From: G11 sp947167445
GTDB lineage: Bacteria; Bacillota; Clostridia; Lachnospirales; Lachnospiraceae
NCBI GenBank assembly: GCA_947167445.1
Contig: CAMVID010000004.1
Location: 62,001-126,000, forward strand
DNA length: 64,000 bases
Reading direction: 5' to 3'
This document shows, one piece after another, positions 7,729-17,363 of this stretch. A program made the position numbers and the translations under genes. How positions within the stretch are numbered: the stretch's first letter is position 1; each line of letters starts with the position of its first letter. The notes below the pieces were generated by a model. The model was given only the letters and a program-made list of their open reading frames with translations, ran no database searches and had not been told where the DNA came from.

Positions 7729-8336
7729 CCGGAATAAAACTGTGTGGTCTCAAAAGAGAATGCGATATAGAAGCAGTTAATAAATTAAACCCTGATTTCA
7801 TTGGCTTTGTTTTTGCTGAAAAGAGCAAAAGATATGTTGATCCTGATGGTGCAGCAAGGCTTAAGGCAAAGCTGAACAAAGGCATTAAAGCAGTTGGAGT
7901 TTTTGTAAACGAAAGCCCGGAAGCTGTGGCAGAACTTTTAAACAAAGGAACCATCGACATGGCTCAGCTTCACGGCAGCGAGGATGAGGAATACATATCA
8001 AGACTCCGCTCTCTCACTGATAAACCGCTTATTAAGGCCATAAAGGTTCAGTCCAAAGCTGATATCGAAGCTGCCGACGAGTCAAGTGCCGATTACGTTT
8101 TGCTGGACTCCGGCGCCGGAACAGGAATGACCTTTAACTGGCAGTTAATTAAGGGAATAAAAAGACCCTATTTCCTTGCCGGAGGATTAAACCCCGAAAA
8201 CGTAGCGGAAGCAGTGAAAACCCTTAATCCCTACGCGGTAGACGTAAGTTCGGGAATAGAGACTGACGGTCTTAAAGATGAGGCCAAGATGGCTGATTTC
8301 GTATCAATAGTAAGAAAGGAAAGCGACAATGACTAA
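7725..8336 (+). CDS. trpF: Phosphoribosylanthranilate isomerase
   Basis: The 203-aa TIM barrel performs the Amadori rearrangement of PRA. KLCGL (residues 5-9) holds the catalytic Cys7, and the phosphate loop is FLAGGLNPENV. Its start overlaps the trpC stop by four bases. It ends eight bases inside trpB. It is the stand-alone form normal for Firmicutes. Confidence 0.95.
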   Translation: MTGIKLCGLKRECDIEAVNKLNPDFIGFVFAEKSKRYVDPDGAARLKAKLNKGIKAVGVFVNESPEAVAELLNKGTIDMAQLHGSEDEEYISRLRSLTDKPLIKAIKVQSKADIEAADESSADYVLLDSGAGTGMTFNWQLIKGIKRPYFLAGGLNPENVAEAVKTLNPYAVDVSSGIETDGLKDEAKMADFVSIVRKESDND

Positions 8337-9519
8337 TCCAAATTCACGTTTTGGAATCCATGGTGGACAATATATACCTGAAACACTGATGAATGCTGTT
8401 ATCGAGCTTGAGGAAGCATATAATCACTACAAGGCAGACCCCGCATTTAACAAAGAGCTTGAAACCCTCTTTAACGAATACGCAGGAAGGCCCTCAAGGC
8501 TTTACTATGCCGAGAAAATGACCAAAGACCTGGGCGGAGCCAGGATTTATCTTAAGAGAGAGGATCTTAATCACACCGGTGCCCATAAGATAAACAACGT
8601 ATTGGGCCAGGCCCTCTTAGCCAAGAAAATGGGCAAAACCAGACTTATCGCCGAAACCGGTGCGGGCCAGCACGGTGTGGCAACCGCTACTGCGGCGGCT
8701 TTGATGGGCATGGAATGTGTTGTGTTCATGGGTGAGGAGGACACCAAAAGACAGGCCTTAAATGTGTACCGTATGCGCCTTTTGGGTGCAGAAGTCATTC
8801 CAGTTAAATCAGGTACCGCCACCTTAAAGGATGCGGTTTCCGAGGCAATGCGCGAATGGACTTCGAGAATCGACGATACCCACTATTGCTTAGGCTCCGT
8901 AATGGGCCCCCACCCCTTCCCCACCATAGTTCGTGATTTCCAGGCGGTTATCTCAAAGGAAATCAAGGAGCAGATTCTGGAGAAGGAAGGCAGACTTCCC
9001 GATGCGGTTATTGCCTGCGTCGGAGGCGGTTCCAACGCCATTGGAACCTTCTATAACTTCATTGAAGACAAAGATGTAAAACTTATCGGCTGCGAGGCTG
9101 CAGGCAGAGGCATTGACACCTTCGAGACAGCGGCAACCATTAACACCGGCCGCCTCGGAATCTTCCATGGAATGAAATCATACTTCTGCCAGGATGAGTA
9201 CGGTCAGATTGCTCCGGTTTACTCAATCTCCGCAGGCCTCGATTACCCCGGAATAGGACCTGAACACGCATATCTTCACGATATAGGAAGAGCCCAGTAT
9301 GTGGCAATAACCGACGAGGAAGCCGTTCAGGCCTTCGAGTATCTTGCAAAGACCGAGGGCATTATTCCCGCCATCGAGTCCGCACATGCAGTTGCTTACG
9401 CAAGAAAGCTGGCTCCTACAATGAGCAAAGACCAGATTATCGTAATAACCATTTCAGGCCGCGGTGACAAGGACTGCGCTGCCATCGCCAGATACAGAGG
9501 AGAGGATATCCATGAGTAA
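8329..9519 (+). CDS. trpB: Tryptophan synthase beta chain
   Basis: The 396-aa PLP enzyme condenses indole with serine. Lys88 in NHTGAHKINN is the PLP lysine, and GGGSNAIG (near residue 229) binds the phosphate. FGIHGGQYIPETL at the N-terminus marks the TrpB1 type that pairs with TrpA. Starts and stops overlap by eight bases with both trpF and trpA, so tight coupling is likely. Confidence 0.97.
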   Translation: MTNPNSRFGIHGGQYIPETLMNAVIELEEAYNHYKADPAFNKELETLFNEYAGRPSRLYYAEKMTKDLGGARIYLKREDLNHTGAHKINNVLGQALLAKKMGKTRLIAETGAGQHGVATATAAALMGMECVVFMGEEDTKRQALNVYRMRLLGAEVIPVKSGTATLKDAVSEAMREWTSRIDDTHYCLGSVMGPHPFPTIVRDFQAVISKEIKEQILEKEGRLPDAVIACVGGGSNAIGTFYNFIEDKDVKLIGCEAAGRGIDTFETAATINTGRLGIFHGMKSYFCQDEYGQIAPVYSISAGLDYPGIGPEHAYLHDIGRAQYVAITDEEAVQAFEYLAKTEGIIPAIESAHAVAYARKLAPTMSKDQIIVITISGRGDKDCAAIARYRGEDIHE

Positions 9520-10279
9520 TATTAGAAAAGCATTTGAAAAAGGAAAAGCATTCATTCCCTTCATCACCTGCGGAGACCCGGATCTGGAAACCACAGCAAA
9601 GGTTGTGAAGGCTGCCGTGGCAAACGGAGCTGATTTAATCGAGCTTGGAATCCCCTTCTCGGACCCTACGGCTGAAGGCCCGGTAATTCAGGGCGCAAAC
9701 CTCAGGGCACTTACAGGAGGCGTAACCACCGATAAAGTCTTTGACCTTGTCAGAGAATTAAGAAAAGACGTCACCGTACCCATGGTATTTATGACCTACG
9801 CAAATGTGGTTTACTCATATGATGCAGAGAAGTTTATAAAGACCTGCGAAGAAATCGGAATAGACGGTCTCATTCTTCCCGACCTTCCATTTGAGGAGAA
9901 GGATGAGTTTTTACCAATATGCAAGAAATATAATGTTGATTTAATTTCTCTTATTGCTCCCACATCCGAGAATCGCATATCCATGATAGCAAAGGAGGCT
10001 GAAGGCTTCATCTACGTGGTTTCAAGCCTCGGAGTAACAGGCACAAGAAGCGAAATAAAAACGGATCTCAAATCCATAGTTGATGTTATAAGAGCCAATA
10101 CCGACGTGCCCTGTGCCATTGGATTCGGAATCTCCACCCCGGAGCAGGCAAAGAAAATGGCCGAACTCTCCGATGGTGCCATCGTAGGTTCAGCCATAAT
10201 AAAATATCTTGAAAAGTATGGTAAAAATGCTCCGAAATACATCGGAGAATACGTAAAATCCATGAAGGATGCCATCTAG
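9512..10279 (+). CDS. trpA: Tryptophan synthase alpha chain
   Basis: The 255-aa TIM barrel cleaves indole-3-glycerol phosphate to indole for TrpB. The catalytic pair is Glu44 (LIELGIPFSDP) and Asp55-equivalent region DPTAEGPVIQ. ATG 9512 follows AGGAGAGG at the end of trpB. It is the last gene of the operon. Its stop overlaps, by four bases, the stop of the convergent histidine kinase gene, and no separate terminator is visible between them. Confidence 0.96.
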   Translation: MSNIRKAFEKGKAFIPFITCGDPDLETTAKVVKAAVANGADLIELGIPFSDPTAEGPVIQGANLRALTGGVTTDKVFDLVRELRKDVTVPMVFMTYANVVYSYDAEKFIKTCEEIGIDGLILPDLPFEEKDEFLPICKKYNVDLISLIAPTSENRISMIAKEAEGFIYVVSSLGVTGTRSEIKTDLKSIVDVIRANTDVPCAIGFGISTPEQAKKMAELSDGAIVGSAIIKYLEKYGKNAPKYIGEYVKSMKDAI

Positions 10280-11583
10280 GCCCTGGGCAGATAAATTCCG
10301 ATTCTCGTTCCCAGTTCTTCTCTGGAGAGGATTTCGAAGTGGCCTTCATGCTTATCCACTATCCACTTCGCTATTGAAAGACCAAGTCCCGTGCCGTTGA
10401 AACTTCTGGCTTCATCGGCGCGGTAGAATCTTTCAAACATGTGCTCCACATCCGCTTCCTTCATGCCGATTCCGGAATCCTGTACCCGAAGAAATGCCGT
10501 ATTTCCATCAGACACGCCCACTCCAAGAAGTATTTCATCCTTTTCCCTGGTGTACTTGGCGGCATTGTCCACAAGAATTCTCACCGCCTGCTTTATTAAT
10601 CCCTCGTCCGCATTGACATATATGCTCTCCGATGAAGGGGCAAACTTATATATGTGATTCTCATCTATCATAAGGGATTCCTCATACACTTCATTCATAA
10701 GTGCATTCAAATCCACTCTTGTTTTGTTAATAGCAGTTCTGCCCGCATCACCCCTGGCCAAAAACAGCAGCTGCTCCACCAGGTGTTTCATGTTCTCAGA
10801 CTCATTCTGTATGGCGGTTATGGACTCATCAAGGACCTTCTCGTCCTCTCTTCCCCACCTTGCCAGCATGTTGGCATATCCCTGGATTACGGCTATAGGC
10901 GTCCTCAACTCATGGGATGCGTCGTTAACGAATCTGGCCTGCTGCCTGTTATTGTCTCTGATTCTCTTAATCAGAGCGTTCATGGCTCTCTCGATTCCGG
11001 CGAGGTCCTCATCTCCAAGAGAGATCAAAGTCTCCTCGTCAGGCTCCAGACTGTTAAGTTTGTCTTCGATTACATGGTATTTATCTTCGGTAAAATCGAA
11101 CTTTGCCAATTCCTCGGCCTTCGCTACCATTTCATCCAAGGGTTCCAGTATCTTCTTTATATTGCCGCTCTCCACAGGAAAACTGCACCAGTGAATCACA
11201 ATCTGGGACACAAACACTCCCACAAATATGGCAAAGAATAAAGGGAAATGCTTAAAGGGATGGGTCTCAAGGATAACCTTTCCTGTCTCGGCGTTCGAAA
11301 GCACATATTTTGTGGTCTCAATCTTTTCCACAAAAGTGTCTTCCGCCACATTATACAGCTCAGTATCCACGGTAAAATCGTGATCATTGCCTATAAGGTC
11401 CACAGTGCCTGTGGCAGCATTCTCAAGGGCCAAAAGCCAGGTGACCAGTATAACAAAAAGAATTGTGATATCAAGTCCAAGGCTTCGAACAATCTTCTTC
11501 CATACCTGTTCTGCTGCCAAACGCCACCTTACGGAGCGCATCCTCTTGTTCTGGGAGCCGGAATTATTCTGATTTGATGACAT
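10276..11583 (-). CDS. Membrane sensor histidine kinase
   Basis: The 435-aa kinase has a membrane helix at about residues 37-54, an extracytoplasmic segment of about 60 residues, a second helix at 113-133 and a HAMP-like linker. The phosphoacceptor His224 sits in NDASHELRTP. The ATPase domain has N, G1 (DSGIGM) and G2 (GTGLGL) boxes. The start ATG 11583 is chosen over an in-frame TTG at 11589 because AGAGGAG lies seven bases upstream. It overlaps the response regulator gene and forms with it an OmpR-type two-component system. The signal is unknown. Confidence 0.92.
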   Translation of the reverse strand: MSSNQNNSGSQNKRMRSVRWRLAAEQVWKKIVRSLGLDITILFVILVTWLLALENAATGTVDLIGNDHDFTVDTELYNVAEDTFVEKIETTKYVLSNAETGKVILETHPFKHFPLFFAIFVGVFVSQIVIHWCSFPVESGNIKKILEPLDEMVAKAEELAKFDFTEDKYHVIEDKLNSLEPDEETLISLGDEDLAGIERAMNALIKRIRDNNRQQARFVNDASHELRTPIAVIQGYANMLARWGREDEKVLDESITAIQNESENMKHLVEQLLFLARGDAGRTAINKTRVDLNALMNEVYEESLMIDENHIYKFAPSSESIYVNADEGLIKQAVRILVDNAAKYTREKDEILLGVGVSDGNTAFLRVQDSGIGMKEADVEHMFERFYRADEARSFNGTGLGLSIAKWIVDKHEGHFEILSREELGTRIGIYLPRA

Positions 11584-12271
11584 AGCCAACTCCTCTTACC
11601 GTCTGAATCATCTTGATTCCGAAGGTTTCATCTATCTTAGTGCGAAGGAAACGGACATAAACATCAACCACGTTGGTTTCACCCACGTAGTCGTATCCGC
11701 ATACCTTCTCAAGTAAAGTATCACGGGAAAGTACAATGTCCTTGTTCATAAGAAGAACCTTAAGCATTATAAACTCCCTGTTGGTCAGGTTAATCTCCCG
11801 GCCGCCATAGGTTACACGGTGTTTGGGCTCGTCAAGAATAAGGTCATTCCATGTATAGACACCCTCTGCACTTTCTGAAGCTCCGCTTTCATTTGGTGCT
11901 TTTACTCCTCCGTGAAGCTTCAGTGCAACCCTGATTCTTGCCAGAAGTTCCTCAATTGCAAAGGGTTTAGTTATATAATCAACTGCGCCGGCGTCAAGCC
12001 CCGCCACCTTATCCATAACCGCATCTCTGGCAGTAAGAAGGATAACAGGGGTGGGGTGTGACTTTGATAAGCGCCTTAATACTTCCAACCCATTCAGCTC
12101 GGGAAGCATGATATCCAAAAGAATAAGACTGTAGTCATTACTTTCCGCCATCTCAAGAGCTGTTCTTCCGTCAAAGGCCTTGCTTACTTCATAACCTTCG
12201 TGATTTAACTCCAGCTCTATAAATCTGGCAAGCTTTTCTTCATCTTCCACAACCAAAATGTGTTCGTTCAT
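11564..12271 (-). CDS. OmpR-family response regulator
   Basis: The 235-aa protein has a receiver domain with acidic pair Asp10/Glu11, phosphoacceptor Asp53 (LLDIMLP), Thr ~81 and Lys ~103, followed by a 25-residue acidic linker and a winged helix DNA-binding domain (residues ~135-235) with the RGVGYVI signature near the end. It is the middle gene of an operon: UBA/DUF4342 protein, this regulator, then the kinase. The start lies 12 bp after the upstream stop. Confidence 0.94.
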   Translation of the reverse strand: MNEHILVVEDEEKLARFIELELNHEGYEVSKAFDGRTALEMAESNDYSLILLDIMLPELNGLEVLRRLSKSHPTPVILLTARDAVMDKVAGLDAGAVDYITKPFAIEELLARIRVALKLHGGVKAPNESGASESAEGVYTWNDLILDEPKHRVTYGGREINLTNREFIMLKVLLMNKDIVLSRDTLLEKVCGYDYVGETNVVDVYVRFLRTKIDETFGIKMIQTVRGVGYVIKSE

Positions 12272-12283
12272 AATCAGTTCCTT

Positions 12284-12826
12284 TTATAACTTATTGTATT
12301 CGTCTACTACTTTGTCCTTTACAGAAGCTGCAATGTCCTCTGCCTTGTCGCAAACATCATTTGCCTTCTTGAAATCTTCCTCACCCTCAAATGAGTACTT
12401 GCATCCCATAAAGAGTGATACGATGATTGCGATAATTGCCGCATACCATGCGAAGATAAGAATAAGTACCATTGCAAGAATGGGGAGTTTAACGATTCTC
12501 TCACCCTTTCTCTCGATTACAAGGAAGTTCTCCGTGCTCTTCTTAAAGAGACTCTTAAGTTTTTCACCGAAGGTTCTGCAGTTCTCTTTTGCTCTCTCTC
12601 TTCTTTCCTGCTTCTCTTCGCAGTTTTTGAATCTCTCAAGCTCGCTGCCTGCTTCATACTTTGTTGAGTAGCTCTCTGCTCCGGCCTTCTTGGTCTTGCC
12701 TTCCTTCTCAAGAAGAATCATTGCATCGAGGATGTCACCGTTTGATCTCTCAAGGGCTTCCTTGGCTTCCTCATAACTTACATTAGCTTTCTCTCTTAAC
12801 TTTTCAACTTTTTCAAACATATCCAT
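12284..12826 (-). CDS. UBA-like / DUF4342 membrane protein
   Basis: This 180-aa protein begins with a UBA-type three-helix domain (residues ~1-45: EKLREKANVSYEEAKEALE... DAMILLEKEG), like that of EF-Ts and NAC. A basic linker follows, then a DUF4342-like block (residues ~88-140) with one or two membrane helices (MVLILIFAWYAAIIAIIVSLF) and a charged tail. ATG 12826 is chosen over an upstream TTG. It heads the operon with the two-component genes, so it may act as an accessory or output of that system; this is inference from gene order. Confidence 0.75.
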   Translation of the reverse strand: MDMFEKVEKLREKANVSYEEAKEALERSNGDILDAMILLEKEGKTKKAGAESYSTKYEAGSELERFKNCEEKQERRERAKENCRTFGEKLKSLFKKSTENFLVIERKGERIVKLPILAMVLILIFAWYAAIIAIIVSLFMGCKYSFEGEEDFKKANDVCDKAEDIAASVKDKVVDEYNKL

Positions 12827-12946
12827 TTGTATTACCAACCTTTCTTAAATTTGTTTTGTTGTTTTGTTGTCGTCATGTCCTCTTGACAATAAACAATTTA
12901 ACAAAGGTTTCTTAAACGGTCTTTTAACCAACATTAAAATCAGATT

Positions 12947-12980
12947 AAAAAAAGTCAGATCTTTAATTAAAAGACCTGAC
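12947..12980 (-). terminator. Rho-independent terminator
   Basis: Arms GTCAG...CTGAC form an AT-rich stem of about 12 bp (12954-12980), followed on the minus strand by seven Ts. It ends the transcript of the gene at 12991. Confidence 0.8.
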
Positions 12981-12990
12981 CCTTTATTTA

Positions 12991-13260
12991 TTATGCTTCC
13001 ACTATCAGGTATCTTCCGTCACCGACATCAAATACCTCGTCGGCATCAAGTATGGAATCTTCGTCATCCTCGAATATGTCTATCCCCTCTTCTTCGAAAT
13101 ATTCCATTACTTCTTCCGGTGAATTAACCACCACTGCCATACAATCCTCGAGAAACGCTTCTGCCTCCTCCAAGTCGGAGGCCACTTCGTCCGGGAAAAG
13201 CTTCTTCTGATTATCTAGAAAACACTGTAATACTGCATCATCAAATTCCGGCATAGTCAT
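12991..13260 (-). CDS. Small acidic protein of unknown function
   Basis: This 89-aa protein is very acidic: the segment from EEVASDLEEAEAFLEDC through EEEGIDIFEDDEDS is dense in Glu and Asp. It ends with DGRYLIVEA. It has no signal or membrane segment. I recall similar proteins as conserved hypotheticals in Clostridia but no function. It lies 22 bp downstream of maf and is followed by a terminator, so it is the last gene of the ppk-maf transcript. AGGAGGATG overlaps its start. Confidence 0.75.
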   Translation of the reverse strand: MTMPEFDDAVLQCFLDNQKKLFPDEVASDLEEAEAFLEDCMAVVVNSPEEVMEYFEEEGIDIFEDDEDSILDADEVFDVGDGRYLIVEA

Positions 13261-13282
13261 CCTCCTTTTCTGTGGTTGCTTG

Positions 13283-13879
13283 TTAATATAAATTATTCTG
13301 CTTTAACTCCTGATATACCCTTCCTATAGGAAATCCTACCACGGTATTATATTCACCGTCAATCTTCCTTATATAGGGAGCGAACTTGCCCTGAATGGCG
13401 TATGCGCCGGCCTTATCCATGGGTTCACCTGTGGCTATATAATCATCGATTTCCTTATCGGAAAGAACATAAACATGAACATCTGTTACTTCGGAAAAAG
13501 TATACTGATGCTTCTTGCCGCCGATTCTCCACTGAAGAGATACTCCTGTGTAAACCTGGTGCACATCTCCCGAAAGATCCTTAAGCATTCTTCTGGCATC
13601 TTCCTCGTTCTTTGGCTTGCCCATTATCTCGTCTTTGTAAGCCACAACAGTGTCAGAACCGATTACAAGGAAATCGCTGTTAAAATACTCGTCAAGCTCC
13701 AATGCTCTGTCGTAAACCTCTGCAGCCTTTCCATAGGCCAGCTCGGATACAATCTCCGAGGGAATCTTTCTGGTGGTTACCTCATCCCCCTTGGCGGGTA
13801 TGATAGCAAAGTCCTTGTACAGCGCACCCAGTAACTCCTTACGTCTGGGAGAACCTGATGCCAAAATAATCTTGTTCAT
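13283..13879 (-). CDS. maf: Maf family nucleoside triphosphate pyrophosphatase
   Basis: The 198-aa protein has the Maf signature ASGSPRRKELL (residues 7-17), GSDTVV with the catalytic aspartate (~73-78), GKPKNEEDA and GAYAIQGKFAPYI. Maf proteins hydrolyse modified or canonical NTPs (dTTP, UTP, m5UTP) and affect septum formation. It is 9 bp downstream of ppk. The window does not show divisome genes beside it. Confidence 0.93.
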   Translation of the reverse strand: MNKIILASGSPRRKELLGALYKDFAIIPAKGDEVTTRKIPSEIVSELAYGKAAEVYDRALELDEYFNSDFLVIGSDTVVAYKDEIMGKPKNEEDARRMLKDLSGDVHQVYTGVSLQWRIGGKKHQYTFSEVTDVHVYVLSDKEIDDYIATGEPMDKAGAYAIQGKFAPYIRKIDGEYNTVVGFPIGRVYQELKQNNLY

Positions 13880-13888
13880 TTGTTTCCT

Positions 13889-16045
13889 CTATTCTTTATT
13901 TACTTCAGGGATAAAAACCCTGGTGCTTCTCTCTTTCTTCTTGGCAAGGCTCTTTATTTTCTTTGTGGTGCTGATTGCCTCGTCGCAAAGCTTCATCTGA
14001 GAATTAAGTTTCTTCCCTCTACCTGTAATTTTAACATAGGTTCCTTCAGGTGTTAAGCATGTTGCCTTAACTGTATCCCTTAATTCCAGATCAAGAATAT
14101 GCCAAAGCATCTCCTTCAGTTTCGTATCTTCTATAGGGAAGAGAATCTCAACTCTCCTCTCCAGGTTCCTTGGCATCCAGTCGGCACTTCCAAGGTAATA
14201 CTCCGGATTTCCGTCGTTGTAGAAATAGAAGATTCTACTGTGCTCAAGGAAAGTGCCCACAATGGAGCGAACCCTGATATTCTCGCTGATACCCGGGATT
14301 CCTACCTTTAGAGAACATATTCCACGAACAATAAGGTCAATGGATACCCCTGCATTCGATGCCTCATATAAGGCTTCGATTATATCCTTATCGCATAGAG
14401 AGTTCATCTTGGCGATAATTCTTCCTGTTTTGCCCTTCTTGACGTTATCCCTCTCTCTTCGTATTAACTTAAGGAATCGCTCCTTTAACCAAAGAGGCGC
14501 CAAAGACAAGCGGTTCCAGGTTTCAGGCTCCGAATAGCCCGACAGCATATTAAATACAGCCGTGGCATCCTCGCCAAAGGCCTCTTTGCATGTGAAAAGA
14601 CCCAGGTCCGAATAAAGCTTGGCGGTGGAATCGTTATAGTTTCCGGTTCCCAGATGCACATATCTCTTTATACCCTGTTCTTCTCTTCTTACTATAAGGG
14701 TAATTTTGCAGTGGGTTTTGAGACCCACAAGACCGTATATTACGTGGCATCCGGCTTTCTCAAGCATCTTTGCCCAGACAATATTGTGTTCCTCGTCAAA
14801 CCTCGCCTTAAGTTCAACAAGAACCGTAACCTGTTTGCCGTTTTCTGCTGCCAGGGCCAGGGCTTTTATGATTGGGGAGTCACCGCTTACCCTGTAGAGG
14901 GTCTGCTTAATGGCAAGCACATCCTTGTCCGTAGCTGCCTTCTTAATGAAATCAACCACAGGCTCAAAGGTCTCATAGGGGTGATGCATCAGGATGTCGC
15001 CCTGCCTTATACATTCGAAAATATCGCTGCCTGCAGGAATTTCAGGTACGGGCTGTGGAGTGTATTTTTTCTCCTTAAAGGCCTCATAACCCGGCACGTC
15101 ATATAACTCCGAAAGGAAGGTCAGATCCAAAGGTCCGTTAACGAGATAGACATCGCTTCGACCGACTGCCAACTCCTTTATCAAAAGCTTAAGAAGACGC
15201 TTGTCCATATCCTTGCCGGTCTCCAGTCTGATTACCTGACCCCACTGACGCTTTTTAAGCTGCCTCTCAATCTCTTTGAGAAGGTCTGCTGCCTCATCTT
15301 CCTCTATGGTCAAATCGGCATTTCTCATTATTCTGAAGGGGTTGGCGCACAGTACGTTGTAGTTAAGGAAGAGCTTATCTATGTTTCTTTCTATAATTTC
15401 TTCCAGCAAAATAAAGCGAGCCTTACCGCCCCTGTCCTGAAGCCTTACCAGACGGTCAAGAACGCTGGGTACCTGTACGGTGGCGAACTCGAATTCTTTG
15501 GTTTTGCCTTTTTCCTTCTTATCCTTCTTTGTAAGAAGGGCTCCGATATTTAAAGTATTGTTTCTTATTAATGGAAATGGTCTTGATGAATCCACGGCCA
15601 TGGGGGTAAGAACCGGGTAAACGCTTTCCATAAAAAACTTGTCTACAAAGCGCTTGTCCTTATCGTCAAGTTTCTCATGACTTCCGATTAATTCCACCTT
15701 GTTCTCGTGAAGAAGGGGAATCAAAGAATTGTTTAAGACATTGTACTGTTTACGCACAAACTCGTGGGTAACCACTGTAAGAGCGTTAAGCTGCTCCATT
15801 GGCGTAAGGCCTGCCAGATCAACGCCTTCATAGTCGGCGTTAACCATATCCTTTAAGGAAGCAACTCTTATCATAAAGAACTCGTCAAGATTGGAGGCGG
15901 TGATGCTAAGGAATTTAAGCCTCTCAAATAAAGGGATCTGCTTATTCTTGGCCTCCCTTAGCACACGCTCGTCAAATTTAATCCATGAAAGTTCCCTGTT
16001 GGTGTAGTATTCGCTTCTACCGTAAACGCTCCTTCTTTTAGCCAT
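13889..16045 (-). CDS. ppk1: Polyphosphate kinase 1
   Basis: The 718-aa enzyme polymerises ATP gamma-phosphate into polyphosphate. The N-terminal domain (NRELSWIKFDERVL) is followed by the helical and two phospholipase D-like domains; RYVHLGTGNYN contains the phosphohistidine site. The C-terminal 30 residues are basic and Lys/Ser-rich. ATG 16045 follows GGGGG and is preferred over an in-frame GTG at 16051. It is 25 bp downstream of the DUF815 ATPase gene. The length is normal for PPK1. Confidence 0.96.
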   Translation of the reverse strand: MAKRRSVYGRSEYYTNRELSWIKFDERVLREAKNKQIPLFERLKFLSITASNLDEFFMIRVASLKDMVNADYEGVDLAGLTPMEQLNALTVVTHEFVRKQYNVLNNSLIPLLHENKVELIGSHEKLDDKDKRFVDKFFMESVYPVLTPMAVDSSRPFPLIRNNTLNIGALLTKKDKKEKGKTKEFEFATVQVPSVLDRLVRLQDRGGKARFILLEEIIERNIDKLFLNYNVLCANPFRIMRNADLTIEEDEAADLLKEIERQLKKRQWGQVIRLETGKDMDKRLLKLLIKELAVGRSDVYLVNGPLDLTFLSELYDVPGYEAFKEKKYTPQPVPEIPAGSDIFECIRQGDILMHHPYETFEPVVDFIKKAATDKDVLAIKQTLYRVSGDSPIIKALALAAENGKQVTVLVELKARFDEEHNIVWAKMLEKAGCHVIYGLVGLKTHCKITLIVRREEQGIKRYVHLGTGNYNDSTAKLYSDLGLFTCKEAFGEDATAVFNMLSGYSEPETWNRLSLAPLWLKERFLKLIRRERDNVKKGKTGRIIAKMNSLCDKDIIEALYEASNAGVSIDLIVRGICSLKVGIPGISENIRVRSIVGTFLEHSRIFYFYNDGNPEYYLGSADWMPRNLERRVEILFPIEDTKLKEMLWHILDLELRDTVKATCLTPEGTYVKITGRGKKLNSQMKLCDEAISTTKKIKSLAKKKERSTRVFIPEVNKE

Positions 16046-16070
16046 TTGCACCCCCGTAAATCTGCTAAAA

Positions 16071-17363
16071 TCACTTGGACTGTCCGGATAAATAATCTAC
16101 AAACTGCTGGGCCGTCCTGCCCGATAAACCTCCGTGATATAATTCCCATTTGTTTGCTTCGGCAAGGAGTTCTTCCTCACCCATCTTAATGCCCGCCTTC
16201 TTAGCCAAAGCAAGCACGATCTCTTTAAATTCATTAGGAGTTGGTGAACCAAAGTAAATGGTAACGCCAAATCTTGCCACAAGAGAAAGCTTCTCCTGAA
16301 CCGTATCGTTGGTGTGAAGGTCGTCATCTCTTTCCGCTTTATCGGAGAATTTCTCCCTTAAAAGATGTCTTCTGTTTGATGTGGCATAAATAAGCACATT
16401 CTCAGGCTTCTTCTCAAGTCCGCCCTCAATCACTGCCTTAAGGTATTTGTACTCTATCTCAAATTCCTCAAAGCTTAAGTCATCCATGTATATGATGAAC
16501 TTGTAATTTCTGTTCTTAATCTGAGCTATAACTTCATTGAGATCCTCAAACTGATGCTTGTAAATCTCGATTATTCGAAGTCCCTTCTCATAATATTTAT
16601 TGGCTATTCCTTTTATGCAGGAGGACTTTCCTGTACCCGCATCACCAAAGAGAAGACAGTTGTTGGCCTTTCTGCCCTCAACAAAGGCATCGGTGTTATC
16701 CGTCAGCTTCTTCTTTTGGATTTCGTATCCCACAAGGTCCTCAAGATAGACATGGGCGATATTCAAAATGGGCTCAATATGCACTCCTGTGTCGTCATGT
16801 ACCACTCTGAAACTCTTGTGAAGTCCGAATTTGCCAACTCCGTATTCTTTATAGAAGGATGTAAGGGTGGCTTTCATATCTTCAGGGGTGGTGTCCTTAA
16901 GGAATCTTACCGCAAGTTCACAGATTCTCTTGCATATTCTTTGGTTGTATACCTTACTCTCCCCCTTGCTGGCCACATAATCTGTAATGTAGTCAAGTTC
17001 GGGTACATCAAGAGATTCTTTTAATATATTCAGATCGTAATCATAGAATTCCTTAAAGATCCCTATATCGTGAAGAGCCGCCAGATTAATGCTTCCCTCT
17101 ATCTCTCCCCTGATCTCACAGCCCTTTGAGTATGTGTTCTCATTGTTAACAAGGAGATTGGTGAGATAACAATGCCAAAGATTGCCGTAGAATCCATGAT
17201 TTCCGGCAAAATCAATAAGGGAATAAACGCACTCATAAAGAAGAGCTCTCTTATCTTCACGGTTATAGAAATCATCGTCGTGATGCTCCATAAGCCATGC
17301 CATATCTGATAAAAGCTTGGCATTCTCATTATCCTTATATAAAATAAGCTCCCTATTTCTCAT
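16071..17363 (-). CDS. DUF815-type AAA+ ATPase
   Basis: The 430-aa protein has a helical N-terminal region (~220 residues) and an AAA+ ATPase domain with Walker A GDAGTGKSS (near residue 240), Walker B FIIYMDDLSFE, a sensor ATSNRRHL and an arginine-containing ERDDDLHTNDTVQEKLSLVARFG block that marks DUF815. No substrate is established. The ATG overlaps the end of the chorismate mutase gene by about 11 bp. Confidence 0.85.
   Translation of the reverse strand: MRNRELILYKDNENAKLLSDMAWLMEHHDDDFYNREDKRALLYECVYSLIDFAGNHGFYGNLWHCYLTNLLVNNENTYSKGCEIRGEIEGSINLAALHDIGIFKEFYDYDLNILKESLDVPELDYITDYVASKGESKVYNQRICKRICELAVRFLKDTTPEDMKATLTSFYKEYGVGKFGLHKSFRVVHDDTGVHIEPILNIAHVYLEDLVGYEIQKKKLTDNTDAFVEGRKANNCLLFGDAGTGKSSCIKGIANKYYEKGLRIIEIYKHQFEDLNEVIAQIKNRNYKFIIYMDDLSFEEFEIEYKYLKAVIEGGLEKKPENVLIYATSNRRHLLREKFSDKAERDDDLHTNDTVQEKLSLVARFGVTIYFGSPTPNEFKEIVLALAKKAGIKMGEEELLAEANKWELYHGGLSGRTAQQFVDYLSGQSK

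Noticed and set aside
7252..9349. Minus-strand ORFs of 60-90 codons inside the trp genes
   Set aside because: They are shadows of the coding strand without ribosome sites or recognisable content.
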